This document shows positions 63,973-64,000 of a stretch of DNA of 64,000 bases, piece after piece. The position numbers and the translations under genes are program-made. The DNA comes from Idiomarina sp. (GTDB lineage: Bacteria; Pseudomonadota; Gammaproteobacteria; Enterobacterales; Alteromonadaceae): assembly GCA_020831965.1 (NCBI GenBank), contig JAFIFP010000002.1, forward strand, positions 1-64,000, read 5' to 3'. Below the pieces are notes generated by a model. That model did no database searches, had not been told where the DNA came from, and saw nothing but the letters and a program-made list of their open reading frames with translations. Position 1 is the first letter of the stretch; each line of letters begins with the position of its first letter.

Positions 63973-64000
63973 TGTGCAGGTCCATATAGACGGTCTCTGC
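63953..64000 (-). CDS. Partial C-terminal end of an upstream gene
   Basis: The right edge encodes, in one frame, the last 15 residues of a reading frame ending in TAA at 63953 (residues AETVYMDLHIEGIRQ). It overlaps the TTG of the acetyltransferase gene, as expected for coupled genes. Too short to identify. Confidence 0.35.
   Translation of the reverse strand, partial: AETVYMDLHIEGIRQ

Overview
This window looks like ordinary chromosome from a marine, motile gammaproteobacterium, probably Alteromonadales and perhaps Idiomarinaceae-like; the taxon is inference. Supporting signs are the complete ybgC-tolQRAB-pal-cpoB cluster, MotX of the sodium-driven polar flagellar motor, the carboxynorspermidine route to polyamines, many Na+-coupled carriers (DASS, Na/Pi, NSS, an Mrp antiporter), and gammaproteobacterial tRNA-Lys and tRNA-Ser sequences. 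I see no prophage, insertion sequence, integrase, rRNA operon or CRISPR array.

Layout. 1-445 is a noncoding 164-bp tandem repeat running off the left edge. 462-1690 (-) holds a LigE-type ATP-dependent DNA ligase and a DUF4870 protein; upstream of them is a convincing small-RNA locus (1769-1947, -). 2261-7432 (+) is the Tol-Pal cell-envelope operon. Two identical tRNA-Lys genes follow, then nadA, a YeeZ-like dehydrogenase, a DASS carrier, a DUF2798 protein and tRNA-Ser. 11684-12112 is a noncoding stretch dense in hairpins. 12112-18993 (-) is a nine-gene, translationally coupled Mrp-type cation/proton antiporter operon lacking the usual fused MrpA. 19075-20341 (+) is an iron module: Fur-type promoter, bfd and two complementary bacterioferritin subunits. 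gltB-gltD and a Na/Pi carrier lie on the minus strand, the carrier divergent from an arsR-GAPDH-arsJ organoarsenical resistance operon.

From 31.7 kb come murB-birA-coaX-motX (+), then on the minus strand the two carboxynorspermidine genes, tmcA and an NSS transporter. 44.4-48.0 kb (-) encodes an MCE-type lipid transport set: MlaE-like permease, an ABC subunit in which every nucleotide-handling motif is degenerate, an MCE protein and a TPR lipoprotein. A chemoreceptor, CnoX, an aldehyde dehydrogenase, a soluble sugar dehydrogenase, FadH and a glutamate-type dehydrogenase follow. 55.6-61.4 kb is a light-repair region with three different photolyase/cryptochrome proteins and a flavin reductase. 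rsuA, a dGTPase-like protein and a GNAT acetyltransferase close the window.

The most unusual items are the pseudo-ATPase in the MCE operon, the minus-strand sRNA with promoter and terminator, the hairpin-rich region after tRNA-Ser (including a GGA-loop array resembling CsrA/RsmA decoy RNAs), the heme/ferroxidase division of labour in the bacterioferritins, and an Mrp ion-channel homologue that has lost its conserved membrane glutamate.
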